DNA of 64,000 bases from Adiantum capillus-veneris (GCA_014529385.2 CM043953.1:70041872-70105871), one strand, 5' to 3'; shown: positions 33,943 through 46,334, counted from the stretch's first letter. The notes: generated from the sequence alone by a model not told the origin. Translations and numbers: made by a program.

Positions 33943-34479
33943 AGAGTTTTTAATTCCAACTCTACAAGTAGCAAAACGCTTAGAATGGACAGGGCATGAG
34001 CTCTCTTCAAGAATAGATGATCTTGAAAAGCTAGATGAACTTCGCTTGAGAGCTGTAGCTTCGATCTATGCTAAAAAAAGAAGACAAAAAGAGTTTTTTG
34101 ACAAGCATGTGCAGACGAAAGAGTTCAAAACAGGTGATTATGTACTTGTTTATACCTTGAAGCAACATGCCAAGAAACTTAAAAAGCGAGGGATGGGACC
34201 CTTTGTGATTAGTGACCTATCACAAAGTGGAGCTGCCAAATTGGATTAGTGGGTGTCGATTAAAGAAATATCATTTACCACTAACAAGGGATATGCTTCA
34301 ACAAATCCATCAAGAAAAACAACGCAGGAAGGAGAAACAGAGGGTACGAGAAGAAGCCCAAGCAGAATCAAAAGAACGCATTGAAAAAAGAAGGCTTCTA
34401 CGACAACAACAACAATGTGGATCACCGTTGCGAATCAATGCCATTCGACTAACGAATTTTGATGAATACATAGTGGCGC
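33943..34479 (+). pseudogene. Element B integrase C-terminal end and start of post-integrase extension
   Basis: B's pol resumes at EFLIPTLQVAKRLEWTGHEL and continues with the usual integrase C-terminal wording (RQKEFFDKHV, GDYVLVYTL, GMGPFVISDL). A short deletion shifts the frame near 34235. Then comes NWISGCRLKKYHLPLT, a Lys/Arg/Glu/Gln-rich linker, and the start of a new domain (INAIRLTNFDEYIVA) that is split by element C at 34479/34480. Roughly 45 integrase residues are missing at the junction with the gag-only element. Confidence 0.8.
34476..34479. repeat. Target-site duplication GCGC, left (element C)
   Basis: Matches 43181-43184. Removing element C and one copy rejoins B's reading frame exactly, which confirms the target site. 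Confidence 0.9.
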
Positions 34480-35612
34480 TGTCAGGAGTTTTTTGGAGCA
34501 AGGGATTGCCCATATGTACATATACATGCATGGTGCATCAAATAAAGGATTGCCCATTTTCCTTAGCCAGGTGGTTATGTGGGGCCCACATGTGTACATG
34601 TAGAATAGGGTGTACATAGTGCATCGATTTTCACTATTACCAGTACCACTGTGTTTTTCTACAATAATGAGGAGTTTATAGCGTGTAAAACTTCTCGAGG
34701 AAGCTATCCGCGGGCCGACGACATGAGGTCAGCAGGTGCGTCAGATGGCATCTAGTGGCGTCAGGAGGGCGAACGAGGTCAATATTTGCACGCAGATGAG
34801 GACGGACACAACGTGGGTGTTTTCTTGTGAGAGTTACGCAGAAAGGTCATCATTAGGACCACTTTTTGGGGCCACTTCACGTGGTGGCGAGATGCATTAT
34901 TGGAAAAAAGCTGAGTGCCAGGTGTGCGAATGATGCAAAAAGGTGACAACTATGCACTGCGAGGTCAGTTTTTGGCCTGTTCGGGGTCCGTTTGAGGTCA
35001 TCTAAAAGGCCAAGGGTGCCCAACTAATAAAGCTAAGTGTGGGAACTGAAAAAACAGAGAGAAGACCAGAAAAAACGTGGAGAAGAGAGGAGGAACAGCC
35101 GCAACTGTGTTTTTGCTCATTTTGGAGCCTGTTTTGGCCGTAAACTATTCATCCGAGGTCGGATTTGAGCACTTTGACATTATAGACTGGGGTTTTGGGC
35201 CGTTCCGGACGCGATGGCGCTGTCCATTTTGCCAAATTCCTCACTCTTTTCCTACTTTTTTTCTGTGTAAGTTTCTTCTATGTGCGAAGTTTCTGCTCTA
35301 GTTTGTGATTGTATCTGGTTTATTTTACCCATATTGTGTGAGCTATTTGCCCCATTGGTGTTGGCCCAAGCTCAATTGTATCTAAACATAAAAAATTATC
35401 CTCTTTTGAGCTGAGTTTTTGTGTGTGTGTGTGTCTGTGTGGAATGGGCAAGTGGATAGTCTCTCTCCTCTCACTCCAGAGGTGTGTTCCCTGTCTCGGC
35501 CAGGTGTGTTGTGGAAGCCGAGTGGTGCCCCATAGTGTGTGTGTGTGTATCTTCCCAAGAGTGTGTATTGGGTCGTTATAGAGGCGCTGTGTGTGTTTTC
35601 ATCCCGCTCACA
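34480..35612 (+). repeat. 5' LTR of element C
   Basis: Starts TGTCAGGAG and ends GCTCACA. About two dozen differences from 42042-43180, many of them C/T or G/A. Contains a (TG)n patch near 35419-35432. Confidence 0.93.
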
Positions 35613-36660
35613 TTCTTTTGGTGCCCCCACAGAGGATCTTCTTCAAGTACCTTCTGCTTCGAGCTTCAAGCTTCGAGATTCGGGATTATAGGTTGCAGAT
35701 TACAGGTTACAGGTTACAGGGACAGGTACAGGTACAGGTATAGGTGATTCACACAGTTACAGGTAGCTGAAGTACAGTGATATATTAGCAGTGGTGTCAC
35801 TTGCAGTGGTTGTGGGTATGCATCACTTGGTGTCTGTTTGAGCACATTGTCTGTTGGATTGTACTTTACTTGTGGAAACTGCCATGGTACACCTTTGTGG
35901 AGCCATATATGGTTTTATTTGGCAGTCCCAGCCATTTCTGAGACTTGGTCTGGAAGATAGTCATTTCTGAGACTTGACTATACGAGATTTGCATAAGCCT
36001 TCGTGTGAGGGTCGATAGTGTGAGGTTTTATTGAGCTGGGGGATTCTCAAATGTGGAGATCCTTTCGGTGATACAGGTAGCTGGAGCACCCTTTTCGTGA
36101 CCTCGCCATAGGCTATGTACTAGTGAGTCCTACTTGATGCTCGGGTTCTATTGTTGACAGTTTATGCATACATAGACAATCTATATTTTGGGTTCCTACT
36201 GCTCTACTTCTGGGGAAACTCTGTCGAAATTTTCCCAAGTTATGATGGCTGGTTTTTTGGTATTTTGATCCATTTATGCTGTTATGCTGCTGAAATTTGG
36301 GAAAAAATCAGAGGATAAGTTAGGTGTGCCTTCTTGGGAGCTTCATGGTTGGCTTTAATGGATGATCAAAATGGCCCTCAGTTCACTCCTTTTCATTTAA
36401 CTCAAAGAATTCAGATTAATGTTCATGTGTCCAGGAAGATCTTTTTCCAGCAGCGCATAGTCTTTATGTTTGGGCCAAGAAGATTGAGAGAGATCCTGGA
36501 ATGTCCTTTGCTTGTTGTCATTCCGATGATTAACTATGAAAACTCATTTGATGTGCATGTGTTTGTCCTTATCTAAAGCTGAGCTCCATTGAAGTTTCTG
36601 GGGATTGGGTAGTGAAAAGTTTTGGGTTCTTGCACGTGTGTTTGAAGGGGTCCTCTAGCC
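35613..36660 (+). other. Element C leader
   Basis: 1.05-kb untranslated leader. It contains a short array of (T)TACAGG/GTACAGG repeats at about 35694-35768 and two copies of ATTTCTGAGACTTG near 35932 and 35963. No gene. Confidence 0.7.
35618..35630 (+). other. Candidate primer-binding site of element C
   Basis: TTGGTGCCCCCAC, six bases inside the LTR. It resembles the candidate site of element A (TTGGTGCACCCGAC). The cognate tRNA was not identified. Confidence 0.45.
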
Positions 36661-39600
36661 ATGGCTTTCTCTTATCCGGAGTTTCATGGAAGAAGTGATG
36701 AAGATGTGAAAGATTTTTTGGAAAAGATGGAGCTTGCCTGCATTAGCAACCAGATTCATGACCCTACGCAAATGTTACGCCTTCTACAAATTTGTTTGAA
36801 GAGTGTTGCACGAGTTTGGTCTAAAGCATTTGAAGAGGAATTGCGTGTGGCTGATCCACCTGTAAGGTTGAGTTGGGACAATCTACGACATGGGTTGGAA
36901 GTGGAGTTTGTGAAGATAGAAGATCCTGACAAGGTGTGGCAAGAAGTACAGACTTTGGTGCAAAAGGAAGGTGAGCCAGTAGATGCGTACATACGTAAGT
37001 TTTCATTGGCATGGGAGCGAATGTGCAAGGCCTTAGCACCACAGGTACCCCCGCCTGACATGATGAAGAAGGACAGGTTCTTGGCTGGTCTTTGGGAGAA
37101 TATACGTTGGAGAGTGGAGCTAAAGAAGCCTAGGACATATGAGGATGCACTAGAGGTATCAAGGAACAAAGAGTGGAAGTTGAGGAAAATGATCCAGTTA
37201 GGGGTGGAGTCTTTGCCCATGAGGTCTGAATTTCAGCCTATAGAGTCTTTACAAGGTCGCATGTCAGGGGTTCATCACGAACCAGTGGTTCCTGTTACTA
37301 CTCAGGTTATGCCAGCAGTGGTCACTACATCGGTGCAAGATGATGGGCTAAGGCAAGACATGAGGCAAATGGTAGATTTGATGAAGAATCTCAGCCTAAA
37401 TATGCTAGGTCAAGTGGGAAATAATCGAGGTCGAGGGAGGTTTGCAAATCAGCCAGGAGGTGAAGAAAGGCCTAGGAATGGTGTTGGACAAAGCAATGGT
37501 AGGTTTTGGAGGCAGACGCCCACATGTTATAATTGTGGAGAGTTGGGTCACATCAGCCCGCAATGTGATAAGCCACCAAGGATGGGGGGAGACATGTATC
37601 CATTGCCAAGACAGGTGCTAACTAGGTCAAATGATTATGGCATCGAAATTAAGGGAGACGAAGGAACCAGTGGACTGACCCAGGAGGAAAAGGGAAAGAC
37701 AAAAGTGCTAAGTGTAGTCACTTTGGAGAAGGCATCAAAGCTAGAGGATACGTTAGTGATGCCTATTGGGAAGAGGACCACAGAGGATAAGGAAGGAAGA
37801 AGTGCCCCAGGTCCTAGTAAGAAGAAAGGAAAGAGCCATGAAGGCGAGGATGTCAAGGCCAAGAGGAAAAGGAGAGCTCGTCGAAAGTTTCATGTTTCAG
37901 ATTTTCCACTAGGGGATGGGCAATTAAGCTATGACTTGAAGGAGGATCTGACGAGCAGGAAGGCAGATGTTACTTTTGGGCAGCTTATAGAGATGGTGCC
38001 TAAGCTAAAGCGACAGTGGAAGAGGATGGTTAACCCAATGGAGAAAGAGCCAGAGAGAGGTTCGGTGAAGGTGTTGGCAATGGACAAGCTACCAGACATT
38101 TGTCCAATAGTAGATGTGTGTCATAAAAGGAAAAATTTGGGACAAGGTTATGTGGATGGCGGAGCCCAAATATGCTTCATAACACACTCATGCGTTGAGA
38201 AGATGGGTCTCACAGTGGCTGGGGTGTCAGGTTTTCGGATCAGATTGGCAAACCATCAAAAAGTAAAATGCTTAGGTGTTGTAAAGAGCTTAGAAGTGGA
38301 GGCATATGATGCAAAGGCAATGGTTGATTTTCATGTGATGCCAGCAGGGTTGGGAGCATATCCTATTATACTGGGAAGACCATGGTTACGTGCAGTGGGA
38401 GCTGTTCAAGATTGGCGACATGGTACGATTAGCCTCTATGGAAAGACAGGTACTAAGAAGCTTTATAATATGGACACAAGGAAACGATTAGAGGAGCTTT
38501 ATGAAGATGAGGATGAGTCTAGTGATGAAGACTCTTCCATGGTGACAGATGAGGACAGTGATAGCACTACCAACAGTGATGAGGATGCTGATGTTGCATT
38601 TCTTTTGATGGATAAAGAAATCCAGGAGTGTGGTTTAGTTGCATTTGCGAATGAGGTTGAAGATGAAAGTGAAGGGCCTTATGAAGTGATTGAAGGGCTG
38701 ATGCAAACCAAGGTTGAGTTGTCAAAGAAGCAGGAATTAATGACGCAAATGATTAGTGGAGACCTCTCAGTTATGGAGAAGGATATATTTTTGCATATGC
38801 TGGTTAGTTTTCCTGATTTGTTCATTACTTCATATGAAGAGATCAGAGGGTTCAAGGGTGAAGAGATGCATATAGAGCTGAAAGAAGGTGCTAAGCTAGT
38901 GTGGCAAAGGCTAAGAAGGATGGGTCAAGAGCAAATGGAAGCCTTGCGGGTAGAGGTGGACAAGTTATTGAAGGCAGGGTTCATAGTCCCTGTGGAGACC
39001 ACAGAATGGGTGAGTCCAGTAGTAGTCAGTCCAAAGAAGGATGGGAAGTGGAGGATTTGTGTAGCTTTTAAACCCTTAAATGCATCCACTAAGAAGAACC
39101 CATATCCTCTTCCATTCATTGATTAGATCTTGGATTCAGTGGCAGGTTATGAGAGGTACAGTGTGTGTGATGGTTTTTCAGGCTATTTTCAATTGAAGAT
39201 TGCTCTTAAAGACCGCACAAAGACAACTTTCATTACGCCATGGGGCTGCTATTGCTACACAGTGTTGCCGTTTGGGTTGTCAAATGGACCTTCCTTCTAT
39301 CAAGAGAGAGCAAATTGGGTGTTGGAACCATTCATTGGTAGTTGTGTTAAAGCTTTTATGGATGACTTCCGTGTCTATAGCAGTAGGGCTGATCACCATG
39401 AGAAGCTGCATATGGTATTGGCTCGATATGATGAATGTGGAGGACAACTAAATCCAAAGAAATGTCATCTAGCACAGCCAAGGGTGAAGTTATTGGGCCA
39501 CATGGTGTCAGAAAATGGCATTGAGGCTGATCCAGACAAGGTTAAGTCTATTATTCTTCTTCCATCACCTACGAGTACGAAGCAATTGGCAACCTTTATA

Positions 39601-42013
39601 CACAAAGTGAAGTACATGGCAAGGTTTATTCCATTGTCGTCTTAGATTCTTTATCCATTACAACAAGTGGCAAAGCATGATCCATTGCAATGGGATGACA
39701 AGTGTGAAGAAGTGTTTCAAGAGGTGAAAGAGGTGTTAGGGGGTTTGTCAGCCATGCAGGCTCCTGATTGGGAGAAAGTTTTTTATGTAAATCCATCAGT
39801 AGGGGATGATGCCATTGGAGCTATGCTATTGCAAAAGGGGAAGGGCAGCCATTATATGAGGCCAGTGTATTGTGCAAGCCGAGTGAAGTTGGTAGCGGAG
39901 AGAAAGTTATCGGAAGTAGAGCTAGTGATGGCCAGTGTAATATTTGCTTGTCGACGATTTCGTCATTACTTGCTACCACGGCCTTTTGTTTTATTGACGA
40001 GTTATGCATTTTTGCCACAGTTAATTAATGGTACTAACATGTCAAATGTGGTGAAGAAATGGGTAATTGAGCTGCAAGAGTTTGAGTTCTCTTTTCTAGT
40101 GGAAGATAGTACAAGGGCTACCCTAGCTGATTTGTTGACCTACAAGGAGAATCCCCTTATTGTTAAGGAAGAGGTGGTGAGAAAGGTAGTTGAAGAAGTG
40201 CCACATATCAGCAATGCACATGTGTTGTTCTTTGATGGTTCATAGAGAAAGAGCCATGATGCAGCTTCAGGGGGTATAGCACTTTATGATCCAGAGGGGA
40301 AGCTAGTATGCAAGAGAGGGTTCAAATTGGATGCGCATAGTAACAATGAGGCTGAATATGCTACATTGGAAGCCGGATTACACATTTGTTTGAAGCATGG
40401 GGTTCGAAGGTTGAGCATAAAAGGTGATGCCTTGTTAGTGGTGAAGCAAGTGCTGGGTGTGTGGAAGAGCAAGAACACCTCATTGAAGGAAATGTGCTTT
40501 AGAATTAAAGGCTTGTTAAAAAAGTTTGAAGCATGGAGCATCAAACACATTGAACGTGCTCTAAATGGAGAGGCACATGAAGCAGCTCAAGGCATGATTG
40601 GGGAGCTATTCGTGTTGAGGACCAATTTACCTCTTTATCATGGCCGAGAAAGTTTGGCTCAAGAAGAGGAGTTTTTGCTAACAGGAATCATTCCAAGGGA
40701 GATTCAGAAGTCTAAGAAGTATGGCTTTGTGCGTAGAGCATACAGGTACAAATTGATTGGTGATGTCTTATACATGAAAGGGGCTGATCTCGTGTTGAGA
40801 CGTGTACCTTGGCGGGAGGAGCTTTACAGAGTGTTGGAAGAGAATCATGAAGGCGCATGTGGTGGACATTTTGCTCTAAAGATCACCTTGCATAAGATTT
40901 TGCAAGAGGGGTATGTATGGCCTAGTTTGCACAAGGATGTTCACCATTGGTGTAGGTCTTGCAATAGATGTCAAGCATTTGGGAAGAGAGTGTTGAAGCC
41001 AGAGCTACGAAAAACCATTATGGCGTTTGATGTGTTTGAAAAGTGGGGGATTGATGCAATAGGCCCGTTACCTATCACAAGCAGGGGCAAAAGCTATATC
41101 TTGACGGCAGTGGACTATCTCTCTAGATGGGCAGAGGCTATAACAGTAAAACAGATCACTACAAAGGATGTGGCAAAATTTGTGTATGATGAAATATGTT
41201 GCAAGTTTGGGGTGCCATTAGAGCTACTTTCAGATAAGGGGCCAGGATTTAGAGCTAAACTGCTAGACTTCTTATGCACAAAGATGAAGATTAGGCACCA
41301 ACATACCACTCCTTATTACCCGCAATGTAATGGCTTAAATGAAAGATTCAATGGTGAGTTGGTACAAATTCTTTCTAAAGTGACGGAGCACCAAGGAAAG
41401 AATTGGGATTTGGAATTTCCTAGTGCATTATGCGGCTTACCGTACTTCGGTGAAGACAGGAAGAGGGTTTACTCCATTTCATTTGGTGTATGGAAAGGAA
41501 GCACTATTGCCTGTGGAGGTAGAGTTGCCTGCGGTCAAGATGTTAGAGAAGTTGCTTGGGTCGCCTAGTGATGCATTCAAAGAAAGGCTCCTGCAGTTAC
41601 AAGAGGTCTAGTTGGATAGGATGAGCGCATTGGAGCATTATGGGCAGATGCAGGATAAGGCTTTGGCAAAGATAAATGAAAAGGCTAGAAGTAAGGGTAT
41701 CAAGAAACATGACTTGGTTTTGCGCTACAACAGTAAGCTGGACAACACCTTCCAAAAGAAGTTTCAAATTAAGTGGGAAGGCCCTTTCAAGGTAGTGGAG
41801 TGTTTTCCAAATGGCACATATCAGCTGGCTAACCTGGATGGTGTTCTACATAAGTCAAGGGTAAATGGGTTGCGTCTTAAATTGTATCATGCTAGATTGA
41901 TGATGGTGGAGCAAGATGAGCTGTCTGTGGATCAAGCAGTGTTGGTGAGGGATGAGGAGACCTGTGATGCGGCGAGTCTCATATCTCTCTTTGCTGCTGC
42001 TGATCATGAATGA
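36661..42013 (+). pseudogene. Element C gag-pol polyprotein (gag-PR-RT-RH-aRH-INT)
   Basis: Single frame from ATG 36661, shifted once near 41433 by an extra base, ending at TGA 42011. Gag has a capsid region and one classical knuckle (CYNCGELGHISPQC, about 37528). The protease has YVDGGAQICFI and IILGRPWL. The RT has WVSPVVVSPKKDG, LPFGLSNGPSFYQ and FMDDFRVYS. The first RNase H lacks key acids (YVNPSVGDD and LLTSYAF where Asp is usual). An archaeal-type second RNase H follows with FFDGS, NNEAEY and KGDALL, but with AHEAA where ADxLA is usual. The integrase has H2C2 (HFALK...CRSCNRCQAF), WGIDAIG, LLSDKGPGF and NGLNERF. TAG interrupts at 39124, 39643, 40243 and 41609. Confidence 0.93.
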
Positions 42014-42022
42014 TCTAGCAGG

Positions 42023-42038
42023 CTAGGGGATGGGCAAA
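42023..42038 (+). other. Polypurine tract of element C
   Basis: Purine-rich AGGGGATGGGCAAATTA region just before the 3' LTR at 42042; the plus-strand priming site by family knowledge. Confidence 0.7.
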
Positions 42039-42041
42039 TTA

Positions 42042-43180
42042 TGTCAGGAGTTTTTTGGAGCAAGGGATTGCGCATATGTACATATACATGCATAGTGCAT
42101 CAAATAAAGGATTGCCCATTTTCCTTAGCCAGGTGGTTATGTGGGGCCCACATGTGTACAGGTAGGACAGGGTGTACATAGTGCATCGATTTTCACTATT
42201 ACCAGTACCACTGTGTTTTTCTACAATAATGAGGAGTTTATAGCGTGTAAAAATTCTCGAGGAAGCTATCCGCGGGCCGATGACATGAGGTCAACAGGTG
42301 CGTCAGATGGCATCTAGTGGCGTCAGGAGGGCGAACGAGGTCAATATTTGCATGCAGATGAGGACGGACACAACGTGGGTGTTTTCTTGTGAGAGTTACG
42401 CAGAAAGGTCATCATTAGGACCACTTTTTGGGGCCACTTCATGTGGTGGCGAGATGCATTATTGGAAAAAAGCTGAGTGCCAGGTGTGCGAATGATGCAA
42501 AAAGGTGACAACTATGCACTGCGAGGTCAGTTTTTGGCCTGTTCGGGGTCCGTTTGAGGTCATCTAAAAGGCCAAGGGTGCCCAACTAATAAAGCTAAGT
42601 GTGGGAACTGAAAAAACAGAGAGAAGACCAGAAAAAACGCCGAGAAGAGAGGAGGAACAGCCGTAGCTGTGTATTTGCTGATTTTGGAGCCTGTTTTGGC
42701 CGTAAACTGCTCATCCGAGGTCGGATTTGAGCACTTTGACATTGTAGACTGGGGTTTTGGGCCGTTCCGGACGCGATGGCGCTGTCCATTTTGCCAAATT
42801 CCTCACTCTTTTCCTGCTGTTTTTCTGTGCAAGTTTCTTCTATGAGCGAAGTTTCTGCTCTAGTTTGTGATTGTATCTGGTTTATTTTACCCATATTGTG
42901 TGAGCTATTTGCCCCATTGGTGTTGGCCCAAGCTCAATTGTATCTAAACATAAAAAATTATCCTCTTTTGAGCTGTGTTTTTGTGTGTGTGTGTGTGTCT
43001 GTGTGGAGTGGGCAAGTGGATAGTCTCTCTCCTCTCACTCCAGAGGTGTGTTCCCTGTCTCGGCCAGGTGTGTTGTGTAAGCCGAGTGGTGCCCCATAGT
43101 GTGTGTGTGTGTGTGTATCTTCCCAAGAGTGTGTGTCGGGTCATTATAGAGGCGCTGTGTGTGTTTTCATCCTGCTCATA
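42042..43180 (+). repeat. 3' LTR of element C
   Basis: 1,139-bp partner of the 5' LTR. The last bases read GCTCATA where the 5' LTR has GCTCACA, one more C/T difference. Confidence 0.92.
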
Positions 43181-43510
43181 GCGCCAATAATTGCAGTCAA
43201 AGTGGGTAGCAATCAAGTTGAATCGACAACATTGCTTGATTCTGGAGCTCAAGCAAATTTGATCTCTTACACATTCTACAAACAGCTCAACCCCACAGGT
43301 CAACTTCATCCTACTCCACAAGTGCTGGAAAGTAGTATATCACATTCGTTGAAAACATTGGGCTGGAGTATATTACATCAATATATTTACCCACCCAAGT
43401 TTTATGTGGTTAAGGATGAAAACACACAGCACCCCATGTTGTTGGGACAACCTTGGCAAAAAGAGTACAATGTGCAGATAGATTGGAATGCGAATGCAGT
43501 CAAAATTTAG
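43181..43510 (+). pseudogene. Element B post-integrase second retropepsin-like domain
   Basis: The right-hand part of the domain split by element C. In frame with INAIRLTNFDEYIVA before the insertion, it continues APIIAVKVG, then TTLLDSGAQANLISYTFY (retropepsin Asp-Ser-Gly motif and following helix), a middle with YPPKFYVVKD, and MLLGQPWQKEYNVQIDW. The last resembles the flap-distal L-G-x-P-W-L segment of retropepsins. B already has a normal protease between gag and RT, so this is a second one, placed after the integrase. It ends at TAG 43508. Function is unknown; an extra structural or processing role is only a guess. Confidence 0.75.
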
Positions 43511-44041
43511 CATGCACAAGAACAACAGGTGGTAGCCTTTGCTCAGCAACCCCGGAATAATCAGCTGCCAGTAATGCAATCACTGGATAAAGAGCCAAAA
43601 GAAAGGATGCCACTAAAGAACAACACTATACCCATGGTAAACAAACAAGGAACTGCCAACCATGCTCACTACATGCATAAGAAGTCACCTACCGCAGTGA
43701 AAAGATCAAGGTTACCAACACAAGAAAAACAAGTATGGGTGCGGAAGGATAGAAATGACATGGCAGACAAACCACAATACTACAGAAGAATTCAACCGAA
43801 GCAGATAGTTCAACCAAAAACCAAGGGAATAAAACATATATGGATACCAAAGAAAATTCTCAGCAACAACTTAAATACGACTCGCTTATGGATCCCAAAA
43901 CCGAAGCAAAAGGAACTCCCTTCAGTACAAGCAACATCGGAAGGCAGACAACTGCATATGAAACCAACAAACCGACTTATGTGGGTGCCATTCAGCAACA
44001 AAACAATGGCAACTAAGGCAGTAGAAATAAACCTACAATGA
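43511..44041 (+). pseudogene. Basic Trp/Lys-repeat tail after second protease
   Basis: Open frame of about 170 residues (43529-44041), directly after the second protease and in a different frame (43181-43510 has phase 2; this has phase 2 after a stop). It is rich in Lys, Gln, Asn and Pro, and carries a repeated aromatic motif: KQVWVRK, KHIWIPKKIL, TRLWIPKPK and RLMWVPFSN, spaced 20-50 residues apart. No known domain recognised. The repeats could bind RNA or act as short linear motifs, which is inference only. Confidence 0.6.
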
Positions 44042-46050
44042 CCACCAAAACAAAGCTACAAATGGAAAGCAAAAGAGACAAAGGTCTACGGCCAATTCCG
44101 CCATGAAAATTCTCTCCAAGGAGACGACTACGGCCATATCGACAGTAGCGGAAACACTCGCGACTGTTGCAAGAAAAACGATCAAACAAAGAGCGGTAGA
44201 GTTACAAATTTTACTTGCAAAGAAACTCCACCCACCAAATCAACAACAAATAGAAAACCTCGACGGCAAATGCCAATAAGCATCTTGCTTATACCCTTCT
44301 CTTGCACAACATTAATTTTTCCATGCATTGACCGAGTATGCATCATATAGGGCCACATTACACGGCCAAGCATTAGCACAATTCTTCAACCTATGTACGG
44401 CACATACTCCGACATGATACCTTGTTGTCTGGGAGGACTCCGCCTCGGAGGAGGGGAGGCATTCTCAAATGCGGACCCAATGGCAGAAAGAGCAAAAAAG
44501 GGCATTTTTTGACTATTTTTAAGGGTTGTTGTTTGATTGCGAAACTTTCTTGACTACCCAAGTACATATGCCCTTATACAGCATGAATCTACAAGTATAT
44601 GGGGCCAAATGCCAAATCAAGCCGTGTGTGTATATAAGTAAAAATAGCCATTTTTCGGGCAGAATATTGGTAAAACGGAGAAATTCGGCCATAAAAGTTT
44701 GCATGTGAGTGTATATAATGTTTTGTGGTGATATTTTTTATTTATTATGATTTTTGGAAATATTTTGGGTTTAATTTTCTATTTTCCTTTTAATTTTACT
44801 AATTTTCGGCAGAAAAACTTCAAAAATACAAAAAGCAAGTGAAAAACAGTCGTAATGAAAAACAAAAAATATGGGGATGATCAGTGACTATAGGACAACC
44901 TATGGTACAATGGGGGTGCAATTATGAGACGGGAGCGGAAAGTGTGTTTTGGCTAGATTTTGACCGAAACGTCAATTTTCTCGGAAACTGGGCAAATGGA
45001 GTCCAAATCAAGAAATTTTTGAGCATAAACCGCATCTCCCAAGAAGTTGGGAGCACATGTCAAATTTCATGGAAAGTGGTTCAGGAACCCCCATTATAAG
45101 AAATTTCACTTCATTTTAAGCTCATTTCCACTATTGACTTTTGAGAGAGAGCTTATGCCACCTAGAGCGAACGGAACATCTGGCAGCTTCTACGACACGC
45201 ACGACTATCCGACGGGCTCTAGACATGAGAGGAAGTCTCACCACCTTGACCTTTTCGCGCATGTTTCTCGTTTTGTCGCGAAAACTAGCGTAGGGTTCAC
45301 ACAGAAAGCGGGCAGTAGAGACCTACAAGTAGAAGTGGCCACCTAACGGCTAACCCAAAAGCAATGAGACTTCATCGGCAGCTTACCCTAGCATAGGAGA
45401 CCAGTCTTGGATGCCCAAAGGTAGTAGAAAACCATCGGGAAAAACCCTAATTCCTAGAGCCCCGCAAGAGGACACCAAATGGGAAACCGACGGAGAGGCA
45501 CCCAAATGCTACCAAAATACATGGGTAGGAGCATCTCGACATGCTCGACAAGTCTATATAGCCCACATGACCAAAAGGTGACCCGAAGCGGCACTAAACT
45601 TCAGAAACGGCATCAGACGCACAAAGCGTTAAATAGCTCTCGCGACCAAACCGCATGTCCGTTTGCCACCAAACTTCACGAGCGGCTTTCCTAGATCATC
45701 AACAACCAAGTCCTATGGTGGTAGACCACCACAAGTTATCGACGACATGTAAACGCAACCACGGGTGCTTCTAGAGCGACAAATTTCCAAATGGAGCTCC
45801 GATGAAGCCAAAGTCGACAAAAACCATACGGCAAGGATCCCCAAGGGATCGGGAAGCTATGGAGACCAACATCAAGAAATTTCATCGCCGAAAAGCACTC
45901 CAAAAGTCAGAAAACGGCTCGGAGGCTCTGAAATCCACACATGGAGTTAATTTCAATCTATTTGACTTTTTTGTTGAAATAAGGCTTAAAAGGGACTCAG
46001 GGGGACTAAACGCAGGCACCAGTAGCACCTTCGGTAAAAATTTCATCAGG

Positions 46051-46074
46051 AGACATCCTACACGTAGGATGTCT
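46051..46074. repeat. 24-bp palindrome, copy 4
   Basis: Core CATCCTACACGTAGGATG, one central change from the perfect form. Confidence 0.9.
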
Positions 46075-46334
46075 CAAGGCCATTTCTGGGCACAAACCCC
46101 AACATTTCTCATTGCACAAAGTTTCTAAATAGCCTGTACATGCTAGCCACCAAGTTTCATCACATTTGGACAAAAATTGACCTCATATGTATGAAAAAAC
46201 GCAAAGTCAGGGCATAGAGGCAATAATGGACCATAGACCTACCAAAACTTGTCCAAATCACATGAAACTTGCACAATACATTCATGGGCACATTGCCAAC
46301 CAATCTGTGTGGTCACATGCAAAAAATGTTGAAA

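Larger units (their letters stand above)
34480..43180 (+). mobile_element. Element C: near-complete Tat-like Ty3/gypsy retrotransposon
   Basis: An 8.7-kb element with 1.13-kb LTRs (about 2% different by eye), a leader, one long gag-pol frame with two RNase H domains, a polypurine tract and a 4-bp target-site duplication. The dual RNase H marks it as Tat-like, on family knowledge. It sits inside B's post-integrase domain and is the youngest large insertion here. Damage is limited to four in-frame TAG codons and one single-base insertion. Confidence 0.93.

Noticed and set aside
33756-34010. 84-codon minus-strand frame
   Set aside because: It spans the LTR end, the filler and the opposite strand of element B's integrase; chance frame.
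44449-44700. Polypurine tract and 3' LTR of element B
   Set aside because: GGAGGAGGGGAGG fits a polypurine tract, but the following sequence does not match B's 5' LTR end and no LTR terminus was found.
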